Shown: positions 26,264-35,317, numbered from the stretch's first letter. The stretch: 56,370 bases of DNA from Blastococcus tunisiensis (GCF_900112815.1 NZ_FOND01000026.1:1-56370), one strand, 5' to 3'. Translations and numbers: made by a program. Notes: a model not told the origin generated them from the letters alone.

Positions 26264-29200
26264 GCACCCGCCCCGGTCCGTCCCGGGGCCCCCTCGGCGC
26301 GCTGGCCGGCGTGCCCGGCCTGCGCGGCGCCCTGGTCCGGTCGGCCCTGGCGGCGCTGGGGCAGACGGCGGGCCTGGTGCTGCTGTCGGCCGGCCTGGCG
26401 CACGCGGTGGCGCGGGTCGCCGGTTTCGCGGAGGGTCCGGCGACCACGCCGCTGCTGCTGGCCGCGGCCGGCGCCGCGGTGCGGGCCGCCGCCGGCTCGA
26501 TCGGCGAGGCGCAGGCCGCCCGCGACGCCCGCCGCGCCGAGGACGAGCTGCGCCGGCGGCTGCTGGACCGCTTCGCCACCTCCCCCGCGGCCGTGGCCGC
26601 GGCGGGTGGCACGGGTCCGGCGGCCGTCCTGGCGACCACCCGGCTGCACGACCTGGGGCCGGCGCTGGCCACCTACCTCCCGGCGCTGGCCCGGACGCTG
26701 GTGGTCCCGCCGGTGCTGCTGGTCGTCCTCGCCGCGACCGACCTGCTCTCGGCGTTCCTGGTCGCGGTCACCCTGCCGCTGGTCCCCGTCTTCATGGTGC
26801 TGGTCGGCCGCTACACGCAGGACGCGACCGCGGACCCGGCCCGCGCGCTGGACCGCATCGCCGCGCACGTCACCGAGCTGGTCCGCGGGCTGCCGGTGCT
26901 CGTCGGGCTGGGCCGCGCCGCCGAGCGGATCGCCGCGCTCGCCGCGCTCGGCGAGACCCACCGGCAGCGCACCCTGGCCACCCTGCGGGTGGCGTTCCTC
27001 TCCGCCCTCGTCCTCGAGCTGATCGCCACCCTGTCGGTGGCCCTGGTGGCGGTCACCGTCGGGCTGCGCCTGCTGCACGGCGACCTCGCCCTGACCCTCG
27101 GCCTCACCGCGTTGCTCCTGGCCCCCGAGGCGTTCGCGCCGCTGCGCGCCCTGGGCGCCGCCCACCACGCGGCCGAGGACGCCGGGCTCGCCTCGGCCGA
27201 GGCCCGGGCGGTGCTGGCCGCTCCCGACCCGGCCCCCGCCGCACCGGCCACGACCCGCGGATCAGCGGCCACGGCCGGCGACGACGACCCGCGCGGGGCC
27301 GACGTCGCGGTGCACGGGCTGACCGTCCGGTACCCCGGCCGGTCGGTGCCCGCGCTGCCGCCCACCGACCTGGTGCTGCGCCCGGGCGACCTGGTGGCGG
27401 TGACCGGTCCCAGCGGCTCCGGCAAGTCGACCCTGCTGGCCGCGCTCGCCGGCGGGCTGCCCCCCGGCGCGGCGCTGACGGGCGCGCTGGCCGGGGTCCC
27501 CGCCGGCGCGGTCGCGTACGCGCCGCAGTTCCCCCGGACGACCGGCCGGACGGTCGCCGACGAGCTGCGCCGGCACGCCGGCTGCGAGCCGGGGATCGAC
27601 GCGATCGTCGGCGAGGCCTACGTCGTGGAGGCGCTGGCCCGGGTCGGCGCCGGCGAGCTGGCCGGCCGGGCGCCGGAGAGCCTCTCCCCCGGCGAGCTGC
27701 AGCGCGTCGGGCTGGCCCGGGCCCTGGTGCGCATCCGCCGCGGTGCCCGGCTGCTGCTGCTCGACGAGCCGACCGCGCACCTGGACGAGGAGGCGGCCGC
27801 GCTGGTCGCCGACGTGCTGGCCGGGCTGCGCGGCACGGTCACCACGCTGCTGGTCACCCACGACCCGCGGCTGGCCGCTCTCGCCGACCGCACCGTGGCG
27901 CTCCCCGCGCCCGACCAGCGCCCCACCGCGGACGCCGACCCGACGCCGCAGGCCCCCGGCGCCCCGGCACCGACGAGCTCCGTGGCGTTCGAGGACGGGG
28001 GCGTCGACGCCGCCGGTCCGGGGGCGGTGCGGCGGGCGATGCGCCGGGCCGTGCTGTTCGGCAGCCTCTCCGCCGGCGCCGGCATCGCCCTGACCGCCGT
28101 CTCGGGCTGGCTGATCGTCCGGGCGGCCGAGGCGCCGCCGGTGCTCACCCTGCTCGTCGCCACCGCCGGCGTCCGCGGCTTCGGCGTCGCGAGGGCGGCG
28201 CTGCGCTGGCTGGAGCGGTTGGCCGCGCACGACGCCGCGCTCCGGCTCGCCGCCCGCACCCGGGTACGGGTGTGGCGGGCGCTGGCCGCCCAGGGCCTGG
28301 CCGCCGACCGGGCCCCGGGAGCCGCGCTGGCCCGCGTCGTCGGCGACATCGGGCTCGTCCAGGACCTCACGGTGCGGGTGCGCCCGCCGCTGCTGGTCGC
28401 GATCGTGGTGCCGGCGGCCACCGTCGCCGTCCTCGCGTTCGTCGACCTGCCCGCCGCCGGTGCGATCGCCGCGACCCTCGCCGTCACGGCGGGGCTGATG
28501 CTGCTGGTGCACCGCTCCCTCGACGCCGGCGCCGCCCGGGCCGCCGGCACGCTGCAGGTCGCCACGCTGCGCGAGACGGCCACGGCGCTGGAGGGCGCCG
28601 CCGATCTGCGCGCGCACGGGCTGGCCGGCCGGACGGCGGCCGATCTCGCGGCGCTCGCCGCGCGGCAGGGTCGCTCCGCCGGGACCGGCGCCCGGGCCGC
28701 GGCGCTGTCCACCGGGCTGGTCGTGGCGGGCACCGGCCTGGCCGCCGTGCTGGCCACCGCGCTCGCCGCCCGGGCCGACCTGGGCGGCCCGGCATCGGCC
28801 GCGCTGGCACTGGCCCCGCTGGCCCTGGCCGAGCCGCTGGCCGGCCTCGTCGGCGCGCTGCAGCGGCGGGGTGCGCTGGCCGACGCCCGCGCCCGGCTCG
28901 ACGCCGTCCTCGACGCGCCGGTCCCGGCCGACCCGGCGCAGCCCGTGCCCCCGCCGGCGCGGGTCGACGACGTGGAAACCCGGGGGCTGGTCGCCGGCTG
29001 GCCCGGCGGGCCGGACGTGCTGGCCGGGGTGGACGCCCGCGCGGCCACCGGCGAGGGCTGGCTGGTCGTCCGGGGGCCGTCGGGGTCGGGGAAGTCGACG
29101 CTGCTCGCCGTGCTCATGGCCGCGCTCCGGCCCCGCGCGGGCAGCTACGCGCAGGCCGGCGTCGACACCGGACGCCTCACCGGCACCGGCGTGCGGTCGC

Positions 29201-29646
29201 ACCTGGCCTGGCTGCCGCAGGACGCGCACGTGTTCGCCTCCACCGTCCGCGCGAACCTCGCGGTGGCCGCACCGCGCGGCGCGCTGGCCGGCCCGGCCGG
29301 GGAGGCCCGCATGCGGACGGCGCTCGACGTGGCCGGGCTCGGCCCGCTGCTCAGCGCACTCCCCCTCGGGCTCGACACCCCCGTCGGCGCCGGCGGCACC
29401 GCGCTGTCCGGCGGCGAGCGGCGACGGCTGGCCGCGGCCCGGGCGCTGCTGGCCGACCGCGACGTCATCCTCCTCGACGAGCCGACCGCCCACCTCGACC
29501 CGCCGACCGCGACCGCCCTCGTCGACGACCTCCGGCGCGCGCTGGCCGGCCGGGTGGTCGTCTGCGTCACCCACGACGACGACCTGGCCCGGCCGGGCGA
29601 CACGGTCGTCCGGCTGTCGGCGCGGGCGCCGGCGCCGGTCGCCTGA
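26260..29646 (+). CDS. cydDC: Fused CydDC thiol (glutathione/cysteine-type) ABC exporter
   Basis: 1128 aa from GTG 26260. Two complete half-transporters lie in one chain. The first (about 1-560) has six helices and an NBD with Walker A GPSGSGKST, signature SLSPGELQRVGLARAL and Walker B LLLLDEPTAHLDEE. The second (about 580-1128) has its own helices, Walker A GPSGSGKST, signature LSGGERRRLAAARALL and Walker B VILLDEPTAHLDPP. CydDC exports reductant and is needed to assemble cytochrome bd. In many bacteria it is two genes, while the fused form is known in streptomycetes. The first signature has a Pro (LSPGE) in place of the second Gly of LSGGE. Confidence 0.92.
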   Translation: MSTRPGPSRGPLGALAGVPGLRGALVRSALAALGQTAGLVLLSAGLAHAVARVAGFAEGPATTPLLLAAAGAAVRAAAGSIGEAQAARDARRAEDELRRRLLDRFATSPAAVAAAGGTGPAAVLATTRLHDLGPALATYLPALARTLVVPPVLLVVLAATDLLSAFLVAVTLPLVPVFMVLVGRYTQDATADPARALDRIAAHVTELVRGLPVLVGLGRAAERIAALAALGETHRQRTLATLRVAFLSALVLELIATLSVALVAVTVGLRLLHGDLALTLGLTALLLAPEAFAPLRALGAAHHAAEDAGLASAEARAVLAAPDPAPAAPATTRGSAATAGDDDPRGADVAVHGLTVRYPGRSVPALPPTDLVLRPGDLVAVTGPSGSGKSTLLAALAGGLPPGAALTGALAGVPAGAVAYAPQFPRTTGRTVADELRRHAGCEPGIDAIVGEAYVVEALARVGAGELAGRAPESLSPGELQRVGLARALVRIRRGARLLLLDEPTAHLDEEAAALVADVLAGLRGTVTTLLVTHDPRLAALADRTVALPAPDQRPTADADPTPQAPGAPAPTSSVAFEDGGVDAAGPGAVRRAMRRAVLFGSLSAGAGIALTAVSGWLIVRAAEAPPVLTLLVATAGVRGFGVARAALRWLERLAAHDAALRLAARTRVRVWRALAAQGLAADRAPGAALARVVGDIGLVQDLTVRVRPPLLVAIVVPAATVAVLAFVDLPAAGAIAATLAVTAGLMLLVHRSLDAGAARAAGTLQVATLRETATALEGAADLRAHGLAGRTAADLAALAARQGRSAGTGARAAALSTGLVVAGTGLAAVLATALAARADLGGPASAALALAPLALAEPLAGLVGALQRRGALADARARLDAVLDAPVPADPAQPVPPPARVDDVETRGLVAGWPGGPDVLAGVDARAATGEGWLVVRGPSGSGKSTLLAVLMAALRPRAGSYAQAGVDTGRLTGTGVRSHLAWLPQDAHVFASTVRANLAVAAPRGALAGPAGEARMRTALDVAGLGPLLSALPLGLDTPVGAGGTALSGGERRRLAAARALLADRDVILLDEPTAHLDPPTATALVDDLRRALAGRVVVCVTHDDDLARPGDTVVRLSARAPAPVA

Positions 29647-29820
29647 TCGGGGTGCGGGGCTCCTCCCGGGGACCAGCGAGGCGCCCACCTCCGGCATCGA
29701 CCCCCTCCTGGTGCTCGCCGCCGCGGACCGCAGCCTGCGCCGGGCCGGCGCGGGCGGCCGCCCCGGCACGGGGAACGCAACCCCTGACATCCGTCGTACC
29801 CCTGCGCCACAGTGAACGGC

Positions 29821-30381
29821 ATGGATGCTCCCTTCACCGGATCGGTCTTCCTCGGGATGAGCGTCGACGGGTTCATCGCCCGGCTCGACGGCGACATCGG
29901 CTGGCTCACCGGCGGCGACGAGGGGAACGGCCCCCCCGACGACGGCGAGGGCGGCGACTTCGGGTTCGCCGAGTTCGTCGCCGGGATCGACGCGATCGTC
30001 ATGGGGCGCAGCACGTACGAGTTCATCGCCCCGTTCGACGAGTGGCCGTACCAGGGCAAGCCGCTGCACGTGCTGAGCACGACCCTCATCGACGGGGCCG
30101 ACCCGCGGGTCGCCAGCGTGCACCGCTCGGTCGACGCGGCCGCGGCGGCGCTCGCCGCCGCCGGGTACCACCGGGTGTACGTCGACGGCGGCCGGACGGT
30201 GCACGCGTTCCTGCGTGCGGGCCTCGTGGCGGACCTGACGCTCTCGCGGGTGCCGGTGCTCATCGGGACCGGGCTCACCCCGTTCGGCGAGCTGGCCGCC
30301 GACATCCAGTTGGAGCACGTCCGCACCCGGACGTTCGCCGGCGGCATGGTGCAGTCGACCTACCGGGTGGTCAGTCGCTGA
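29821..30381 (+). CDS. Dihydrofolate reductase-family (RibD C-terminal-like) protein
   Basis: 186 aa from ATG 29821 (a GTG at 29812 is possible). FLGMSVDGFIARLDGDIGWL is the family opening. AIVMGRSTYEFIAPF and VDGGRTVHAFLRAGLVADLT with GTGLTPFG form the NADPH-binding core of the YyaP/RibD-C group. The substrate is unknown, and it is not the housekeeping FolA. The preceding 174 bp after cydDC hold no gene or clear signal. Confidence 0.88.
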   Translation: MDAPFTGSVFLGMSVDGFIARLDGDIGWLTGGDEGNGPPDDGEGGDFGFAEFVAGIDAIVMGRSTYEFIAPFDEWPYQGKPLHVLSTTLIDGADPRVASVHRSVDAAAAALAAAGYHRVYVDGGRTVHAFLRAGLVADLTLSRVPVLIGTGLTPFGELAADIQLEHVRTRTFAGGMVQSTYRVVSR

Positions 30382-30388
30382 GCGGGAC

Positions 30389-31021
30389 TCAGTCGGCGAG
30401 GGGCACGGACACCGGGATCTCCGGCCCCAGCCGGGCGCCCTGGAGCAGCTCCAGGTCGTCGCCGGACCAGAAGCTGCCCGGGTCGTAGGCGTTGAGCGGC
30501 CGGTCGCCGGGGAGCAGCTCCATCGCGGTGTAGGTGGCGGCGACGAGCTCGGCGCAGAACACGGTCTCGGCGGCGGTCTGCCGCCGCAGCCGGCCGTTCA
30601 CCCAGCCACGGGCCAGGCCGCGGGTGGTCGGGAACGGCCGGCCGTCCAGCCGGGCGATCGTGCGCAGGACGGCGTCCTCCATGGCGGGGGTCACCCCACC
30701 GTCCTCGGCGGGACCGACCAGCTGCCGGAGCCAGGCCTGCTGTCCGTAGCGCCGGCGCCAGGTGGTGACGGCGTCGCGCAGGTCGTGCAGCTGCACGCCG
30801 CGCTGGTGCTCGCCGGTCCACACGTCGGGCAGCGACCTGCCGAGCTCGGCGTGCCAGAGCAGCGGCGGCATGTCCTCGAGGACGACGGCCATACCGACGT
30901 GGTTGACCGGCGCGTTGGTCAGCGCGCGGATCGCGCGGTCGGCCAGCGACGGACCGCGGAACACCCAGACGTCGCCGGTCCTGGTGAGGTCGACGGCCTG
31001 GTCGAGCGTGAGCTGGGGCAC
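30389..31021 (-). CDS. YiiX/NlpC-P60-like permuted papain-fold protein
   Basis: 210 aa from ATG 31021. GDVWVFRGPSLADRAIRALT leads to APVNHVGMAVVL, the His-containing start of the permuted papain fold. WHAELG and the Cys motif AETVFCAELVAATYTAMEL follow. No signal peptide is visible, so it probably acts in the cytoplasm. These enzymes can be peptidases or lipid acylases, and activity is not assigned. It is tail-to-tail with the DHFR-like gene (7 bp apart) and divergent from the small gene at 31042. Confidence 0.75.
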   Translation of the reverse strand: MPQLTLDQAVDLTRTGDVWVFRGPSLADRAIRALTNAPVNHVGMAVVLEDMPPLLWHAELGRSLPDVWTGEHQRGVQLHDLRDAVTTWRRRYGQQAWLRQLVGPAEDGGVTPAMEDAVLRTIARLDGRPFPTTRGLARGWVNGRLRRQTAAETVFCAELVAATYTAMELLPGDRPLNAYDPGSFWSGDDLELLQGARLGPEIPVSVPLAD

Positions 31022-31041
31022 GAGCGGCTACGTTACGGACC

Positions 31042-31269
31042 GTGCGCCTCTGGAAGCTGCTGGGAGTGGCCGGTCTCGCGGGAGTCGCGGCCGGCGGTGC
31101 CGTGCTGGCCCGCAACGAGCGCCAGCGGCGCGCCTACACGCCCGACGACGTCCGGACCCGCCTGCGCGAGCGGCACGCGGGCCTGGCCGAGGAGCCGCCC
31201 CCGCCCACGGTGGCCGAGCTGACCGGCGGACGACGGCACCGGCTCGCCCGCCTGCTCCGCCGCAGCTGA
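31042..31269 (+). CDS. Small single-pass membrane protein
   Basis: 75 aa from GTG 31042. An N-terminal hydrophobic segment (LWKLLGVAGLAGVAAGGAVL) is followed by a basic, polar tail ending RLARLLRRS, with a PPPPTVAEL stretch. It is common in actinobacteria, and no function is known to me. It ends 14 bp before the convergent phosphotriesterase-like gene. Confidence 0.65.
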   Translation: MRLWKLLGVAGLAGVAAGGAVLARNERQRRAYTPDDVRTRLRERHAGLAEEPPPPTVAELTGGRRHRLARLLRRS

Positions 31270-31283
31270 GCGGACGCGGCCGG

Positions 31284-32306
31284 TCAGGCCGGGACCAGGA
31301 TCCGGGCCGGGTTGGTGACCAGCATCCGCTCGATCTCCTCCGGCGAGGCGCCGCCGTCGAGCAGCATGGGCACGATCCGCCGCGGGATCGTCTCGAACCG
31401 CCAGTGCGGCGCGTGCGCGGCCCGCCACGAGGGGGGCGTGACCCGGCTGAACGTCGCCGCGTCGTGCGAGAGCACCATCCGGTCGGCGTAGCCCAGCCGC
31501 AGCAGCTCGAGGACGACGGCGACCCGGCGCTCGTCGGGCAGCACGTGCTCCATGCCGAACCGGTCCATCCCGATCGTCGAGCCGGCGTCCATGAGCGACC
31601 GCAGGTACGGCAGGTCCTCGGAGTCGCCGCAGTGCCCGATCACCACGCGGGAGAGGTCGACCCCCGCGGCCCGCAGGAACGCCTGCTGGTCCAGCCCGTT
31701 GCGCAGGTCGGGGCGGCTGTGGGTGGTGATCGGGACACCGGTCTGCCGGGACGCCACCGCGGCCGCGGTCATCACCCGGGCGACGTCGTCGGTGATGCCG
31801 GGGGCGTCGGTGACCACCTTGAGCATGCCGGCGCGGACACCGGTGCCCGCGATCCCCACCTCGATGTCGCCGACGAAGAACTCGACCAGCGGATCCGGTC
31901 CGCCGACCAGCCGGCCCGGCCCGTGGGTGCCGAAGAAGGGCGGGAGGACGTCGGCGGTGTAGTAGCCGGTCGAGGCCACGAGGTGCACCGGCACCTGCTG
32001 GGCGACGCGGGCCACCCGGGCGACGTCCCGGCCCAGCCCGAGGACGGTGAGGTCGACGACGGTGCGCACCCCGAGCCGGTAGAGCTCGGTGAGCTGGCGC
32101 GCGGCCAGGGCGACGGCCCGGTCCTCGTCCCACTCCGGGTGCGGGTGGTTCACGTCCAGCTCGGTGCTGCCCACGAAGACGTGCTCGTGGATCAGCGTGC
32201 GGCCCAGCGCCCCGGCGCCCACCGGACCGCGGAAGGTCTGCACCCCGCCACCGGGGCGGCCGCCGTCGCGGCCGCCCCGGGAGGGTGCGGGGGTGCGACC
32301 GGTCAC
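31284..32306 (-). CDS. Phosphotriesterase (PTE)-family metal-dependent hydrolase
   Basis: 340 aa from GTG 32306, overlapping the dctP stop (GTGA). An internal GTG at 32243 (VQTFRG) is an alternative start. Binuclear metal site: His pair in LIHEHVFVGS, carbamylated Lys in AGMLKVVTDAPGIT, His in PITTHSRPD and VVIGHCGDSEDL, and Asp in MVLSHDAATFS. The family includes lactonases and esterases as well as phosphotriesterases. Coupling to a TRAP binding protein and a quinate/shikimate-type dehydrogenase suggests it opens a lactone or ester in catabolism. This is inference. Confidence 0.85.
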   Translation of the reverse strand: MTGRTPAPSRGGRDGGRPGGGVQTFRGPVGAGALGRTLIHEHVFVGSTELDVNHPHPEWDEDRAVALAARQLTELYRLGVRTVVDLTVLGLGRDVARVARVAQQVPVHLVASTGYYTADVLPPFFGTHGPGRLVGGPDPLVEFFVGDIEVGIAGTGVRAGMLKVVTDAPGITDDVARVMTAAAVASRQTGVPITTHSRPDLRNGLDQQAFLRAAGVDLSRVVIGHCGDSEDLPYLRSLMDAGSTIGMDRFGMEHVLPDERRVAVVLELLRLGYADRMVLSHDAATFSRVTPPSWRAAHAPHWRFETIPRRIVPMLLDGGASPEEIERMLVTNPARILVPA

Positions 32307-33337
32307 TCGGCCGAGTCGCGGATCGCCTCGTAGACGGGCAGCTGCTCCTCGCTGAGGTTCGCCCGCAGGTACTCCTCCACCTGGGTGCGGAAGGCGTCGG
32401 TGTCGACGTCGTCCACCACCTCGAACGCGCCACTGGCCTCCCACTCGTCGAGGATCGTCTGCTCGTCCTCCTCGACGCAGCCGGGCACCTGCTCGACCGC
32501 GGTGTCGATCGCGGCGTCCAGGGCCTCCTGCTGCTCGCCGGACAGCTCGTCCCACACCGGCCCGACGATCACCAGGTTGGAGTTCTCCTGGTGCCCGGAC
32601 AGGCTCAGGTAGTCCTGCACCTCGCCGAGGTTGGAGGCGGAGATGTTGACGATCGGGTTCTCCTGGCCGTCGACGATCCCCTGCTGCAGCGCCAGGTAGA
32701 GCTCCTCGTAGGCCACCTCGGTGGCTGCGGCGCCCAGGGCCTCGGCGTTCATCAGGAACTGCGGCGAGTTCGGGAACCGCATCCGCAGCCCGTCGAGGTC
32801 CTCCGGCGTCCGGATGGGCTGGTTCGCGGTGAAGTGGCGGGCCCCGGCCGACCACGCGCCGAGCACGTTCACGCCGGTCTCCTCGGCGAAGCCCTGCTTC
32901 AGCTCCTCGGACGCGTCGCTGCCGAAGAACCGGGCCAGGTGCTCGCCGTCGTCGAAGGCGTAGGCGGCGTCGACGACGCTCATCGGCTCGTACACCGCAC
33001 CGAGCGCCGAGGCGCCCTGGATGTCGATGTCGATGTCGCCGGAGACCACCGACTGGATGCGGTCGGCGTCGCCCCCGAGCTGGCTGCTCGGGAAGACCTC
33101 GACCGTCATCCCGACGTCGGCGGCGGCGACCTCGTCGGCGATCACCTGCGCACCGCACCGGTGCTGGGGCTGCTGCTCGGTGTAGCTGTGCGCGAGGGTC
33201 AGCTCGACCTCGCCACCACCACCACCGCCCCCGCCTCCGCCGTCGTTCCCGTCGTCCCCACCGCAGGCGGTGAGGACCAGGGGCGCGAGGAGGGCGGCCG
33301 CGAGGAGCGGGCGCCGGTGCCGGATGCGACTGGACAT
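32303..33337 (-). CDS. TRAP transporter solute-binding lipoprotein (DctP type)
   Basis: 344 aa from ATG 33337 with AAGGGAAAT upstream. Lipobox LVLTAC gives a lipid-anchored protein. A linker of ten consecutive glycines precedes the mature fold. Family motifs: VELTLAHSYTEQQPQHRCGA, DIDIQGASALGAVY, GLRMRFPNSPQFLMNAEALG and ALQQGIVDGQENPI, which includes the ligand-carboxylate Arg region. It captures an organic acid outside the membrane. The DctQ and DctM membrane partners are not in this window, so it is an orphan here. It is coupled to the downstream hydrolase gene. Confidence 0.9.
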   Translation of the reverse strand: MSSRIRHRRPLLAAALLAPLVLTACGGDDGNDGGGGGGGGGGEVELTLAHSYTEQQPQHRCGAQVIADEVAAADVGMTVEVFPSSQLGGDADRIQSVVSGDIDIDIQGASALGAVYEPMSVVDAAYAFDDGEHLARFFGSDASEELKQGFAEETGVNVLGAWSAGARHFTANQPIRTPEDLDGLRMRFPNSPQFLMNAEALGAAATEVAYEELYLALQQGIVDGQENPIVNISASNLGEVQDYLSLSGHQENSNLVIVGPVWDELSGEQQEALDAAIDTAVEQVPGCVEEDEQTILDEWEASGAFEVVDDVDTDAFRTQVEEYLRANLSEEQLPVYEAIRDSAE

Positions 33338-33384
33338 GGGATTTCCCTTCGTTGGGTTCCGGTGGGTCCGTGCTGGGCGGCCGG

Positions 33385-34266
33385 TCATGCCGTCCGCCCG
33401 GGTGGCTGGAGCTCGCCGGCGACGAGCTCGTCGAAGTCGGCGACCATCGCCGCCCGGGAGGCGGGACGGCCGGTGAAGAGCTCGAAGGAGTCGGCGGCCT
33501 GGTTGACCGCCATGCCGGCGCCGGTGAGCACCCGGCACCCCCGCTCCGTCGCCGACTGCACCAGGGCGGTGACCAGCGGGCGGTAGACGATGTCGGCGAC
33601 CCAGAGGCGGTCGTGCAGCAGGGAGGCCTCCACCGGCGAGCCCGGGTGCGCAGCCATCCCCATGGGCGTGGCGTTGACCAGGCCGGACGCCCGTGACAGG
33701 AGGGCGGGCAGCCGGTCGGGCGTATGGGTGGTGCCGCGGCCGGCGTGCCGCGGGCCGAGCGTCGCCAGCAGCCGCTCGGCCCGGTGCGGGTCGGTGTCCA
33801 CCACGTGCAGGGCGCCGGCGCCCAGGTCGGCGAGTGCGTGCGCGACGGCCGTCCCCGCGCCCCCGGCACCGACGAGGACGATGTCGTCCAGGTCTGCATC
33901 GGGCAGGCCCTGGCGCACGGCCGCCGCGAAGCCGGTGACGTCGGTGTTGTGCCCCGTGGTCGAGCCGTCGCGGATCACCACCGTGTTGATCGCGCCGATG
34001 GCGGCCGCCCCCGGTGACAGGTCGTCGACCAGCGGCGTCATGACGTGCTTGACCGGGTGGGTGATGTTGAGGCCGTCGAACCCCAGTTCCACGGCGTGCG
34101 CCAGCAGCGCGCGCAGCCGCTCCGGGGCGAGCTGGGCGTCGTCCAGCTCGATGCTCCGGTACACGTAGCGGAGGTCCTGCCGGGCCCCCTCGCGCTCGTG
34201 CAGCTCCGGGGAGAGGGACGGCCCGATGCCCTGCCCGAACAGGCCCGCCAGGTAGGAGCGGCTCAC
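33385..34266 (-). CDS. Quinate/shikimate dehydrogenase (AroE family, NAD-type)
   Basis: 293 aa from GTG 34266 (GGAGG upstream). Shikimate-site residues: IGPSLSPELHE, GLNITHPVKHVM with the catalytic Lys, and GHNTDVTGFAAAV with the catalytic Asp. The nucleotide loop is VLVGAGGAGTAVAHALADLG followed by VVDTDPHRAERL. NADP-dependent biosynthetic AroE has NRTxxR/K at this place. The Asp-x-Asp pattern instead matches the NAD-dependent catabolic quinate/shikimate dehydrogenase of Corynebacterium. It lies just upstream of dctP on the same strand (47 bp), consistent with uptake and oxidation of a cyclic polyol acid. Confidence 0.85.
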   Translation of the reverse strand: MSRSYLAGLFGQGIGPSLSPELHEREGARQDLRYVYRSIELDDAQLAPERLRALLAHAVELGFDGLNITHPVKHVMTPLVDDLSPGAAAIGAINTVVIRDGSTTGHNTDVTGFAAAVRQGLPDADLDDIVLVGAGGAGTAVAHALADLGAGALHVVDTDPHRAERLLATLGPRHAGRGTTHTPDRLPALLSRASGLVNATPMGMAAHPGSPVEASLLHDRLWVADIVYRPLVTALVQSATERGCRVLTGAGMAVNQAADSFELFTGRPASRAAMVADFDELVAGELQPPGRTA

Positions 34267-34337
34267 AGCCCGAGCACCTCCGGCGGCACCCGAGGCGACG
34301 GGTTCCGGCTTGCCCCGACGGTCAGGCGCCCGGCGGC

Positions 34338-35237
34338 CTAGATGCTGCGCCAGCGCCCCTCGGTCGCGTTGCCCGCCGGCCGGGACTCGAAGACGTTGCC
34401 CTCGGTCGCCGGCACCTCGTCGCCGGAGATGGCCAGACGCCGCAGGAGGGGCTCCACCAGCAGGTCGAACACGCCGGGCAGCAACCGGAAGCCGGCGGTG
34501 ATCACCGGGTTGAGCAGGCCGGCCTGCACGATGCGACGCGGCTTGTCGACGGTGGACAGCACCGTGCGGGCGACCCGCTGCGGTGAGAACACCGGCAGCG
34601 GGGGGCGGCCGGTGCTGCCGGCCCAGGTCCCGGCCTGGTAGTAGATCGGGGTGTCCACGCCGCCGGGCTGCACGGCCGAGACGGAGATGCCGGGCTCGTC
34701 GCGGGTCTCCTGCTGCAGCACCCGGATCAGCCCCAGCTGGCCCCACTTGGCCGTCACGTAGCTGCCGAGCAGCGGGGTGGCGATGTTCCCGAGCAGCGAG
34801 TTGACGACGACGAGGTGCCCGGCGCGCTGCCGGCGGAACACCGCCAGGACGGCGCGGGCCACGTTCGCCGTGCCGTGCAGGGACACGTCGACGACCTGCT
34901 CGTACACCTCCCGCGGCACGTCCTCGATGCGGCCGTAGGCCATCACCTGGGCGGAGTGCACGACCACGTCCAGGCCGCCGAACTCGGCGACGGCGTCGTC
35001 GACGGCGGCCTGCACCGCGGTCGCGTCCGTCACGTCCGCCGGGCGCACGAGGGCCGCCTCCGCCCCGGCGGCCAGCACCTCCGCGGCGGTCTCCTCGAGC
35101 GACTCGCGGCCGCGGGCCAGGAGCACCAGCCGCGAACCTCGTCCGGCGAGCTCCACGGCGGTGGCCCGGCCGATGCCGCTCGATGCCCCGGTGATCAGGA
35201 CCCGCAGCGGACCGTCGGGATCGGTGGGTGTGGGCAC
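34338..35237 (-). CDS. Short-chain dehydrogenase/reductase (SDR)
   Basis: 299 aa from GTG 35237. The Rossmann motif is VLITGASSGIGRATAVELAG (TGxxxGIG), with the NVV/HSA-type core VVVHSAQVMAYG. Catalytic Ser is in VVVNSLLGN and the YxxxK is in LGSYVTAKWGQLG. The C-terminal extension (about 240-299) is hydrophobic (ITAGFRLLPGVFDLLVEPLL), as in SDR family oxidoreductases that associate with membranes or act on bulky substrates. The substrate is unknown. It is the first gene of the minus-strand run before the dehydrogenase, with 71 bp between. Confidence 0.88.
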   Translation of the reverse strand: MPTPTDPDGPLRVLITGASSGIGRATAVELAGRGSRLVLLARGRESLEETAAEVLAAGAEAALVRPADVTDATAVQAAVDDAVAEFGGLDVVVHSAQVMAYGRIEDVPREVYEQVVDVSLHGTANVARAVLAVFRRQRAGHLVVVNSLLGNIATPLLGSYVTAKWGQLGLIRVLQQETRDEPGISVSAVQPGGVDTPIYYQAGTWAGSTGRPPLPVFSPQRVARTVLSTVDKPRRIVQAGLLNPVITAGFRLLPGVFDLLVEPLLRRLAISGDEVPATEGNVFESRPAGNATEGRWRSI

Positions 35238-35317
35238 GCAGTCAGCTCCTCGGGGCGGGACGGGAGGGCGGTCGGCCCGCTCGGCGTCCCGGCTCCGCTA
35301 CCCGGCACCCGTCCGGC

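Noticed and set aside
26260-29646. CydDC fusion as a novel arrangement
   Set aside because: Fused CydDC proteins are already known in streptomycetes and other actinobacteria.
29647-29820. Gap after cydDC checked for a gene remnant
   Set aside because: Short Ala/Arg-rich frames only, with no convincing homology or start.
27262-30318. A 1018-codon minus-strand open frame opposite cydDC
   Set aside because: The same kind of antisense shadow. The composition is Arg/Gly/Gln-rich without motifs, and the plus strand has two full ABC domains.
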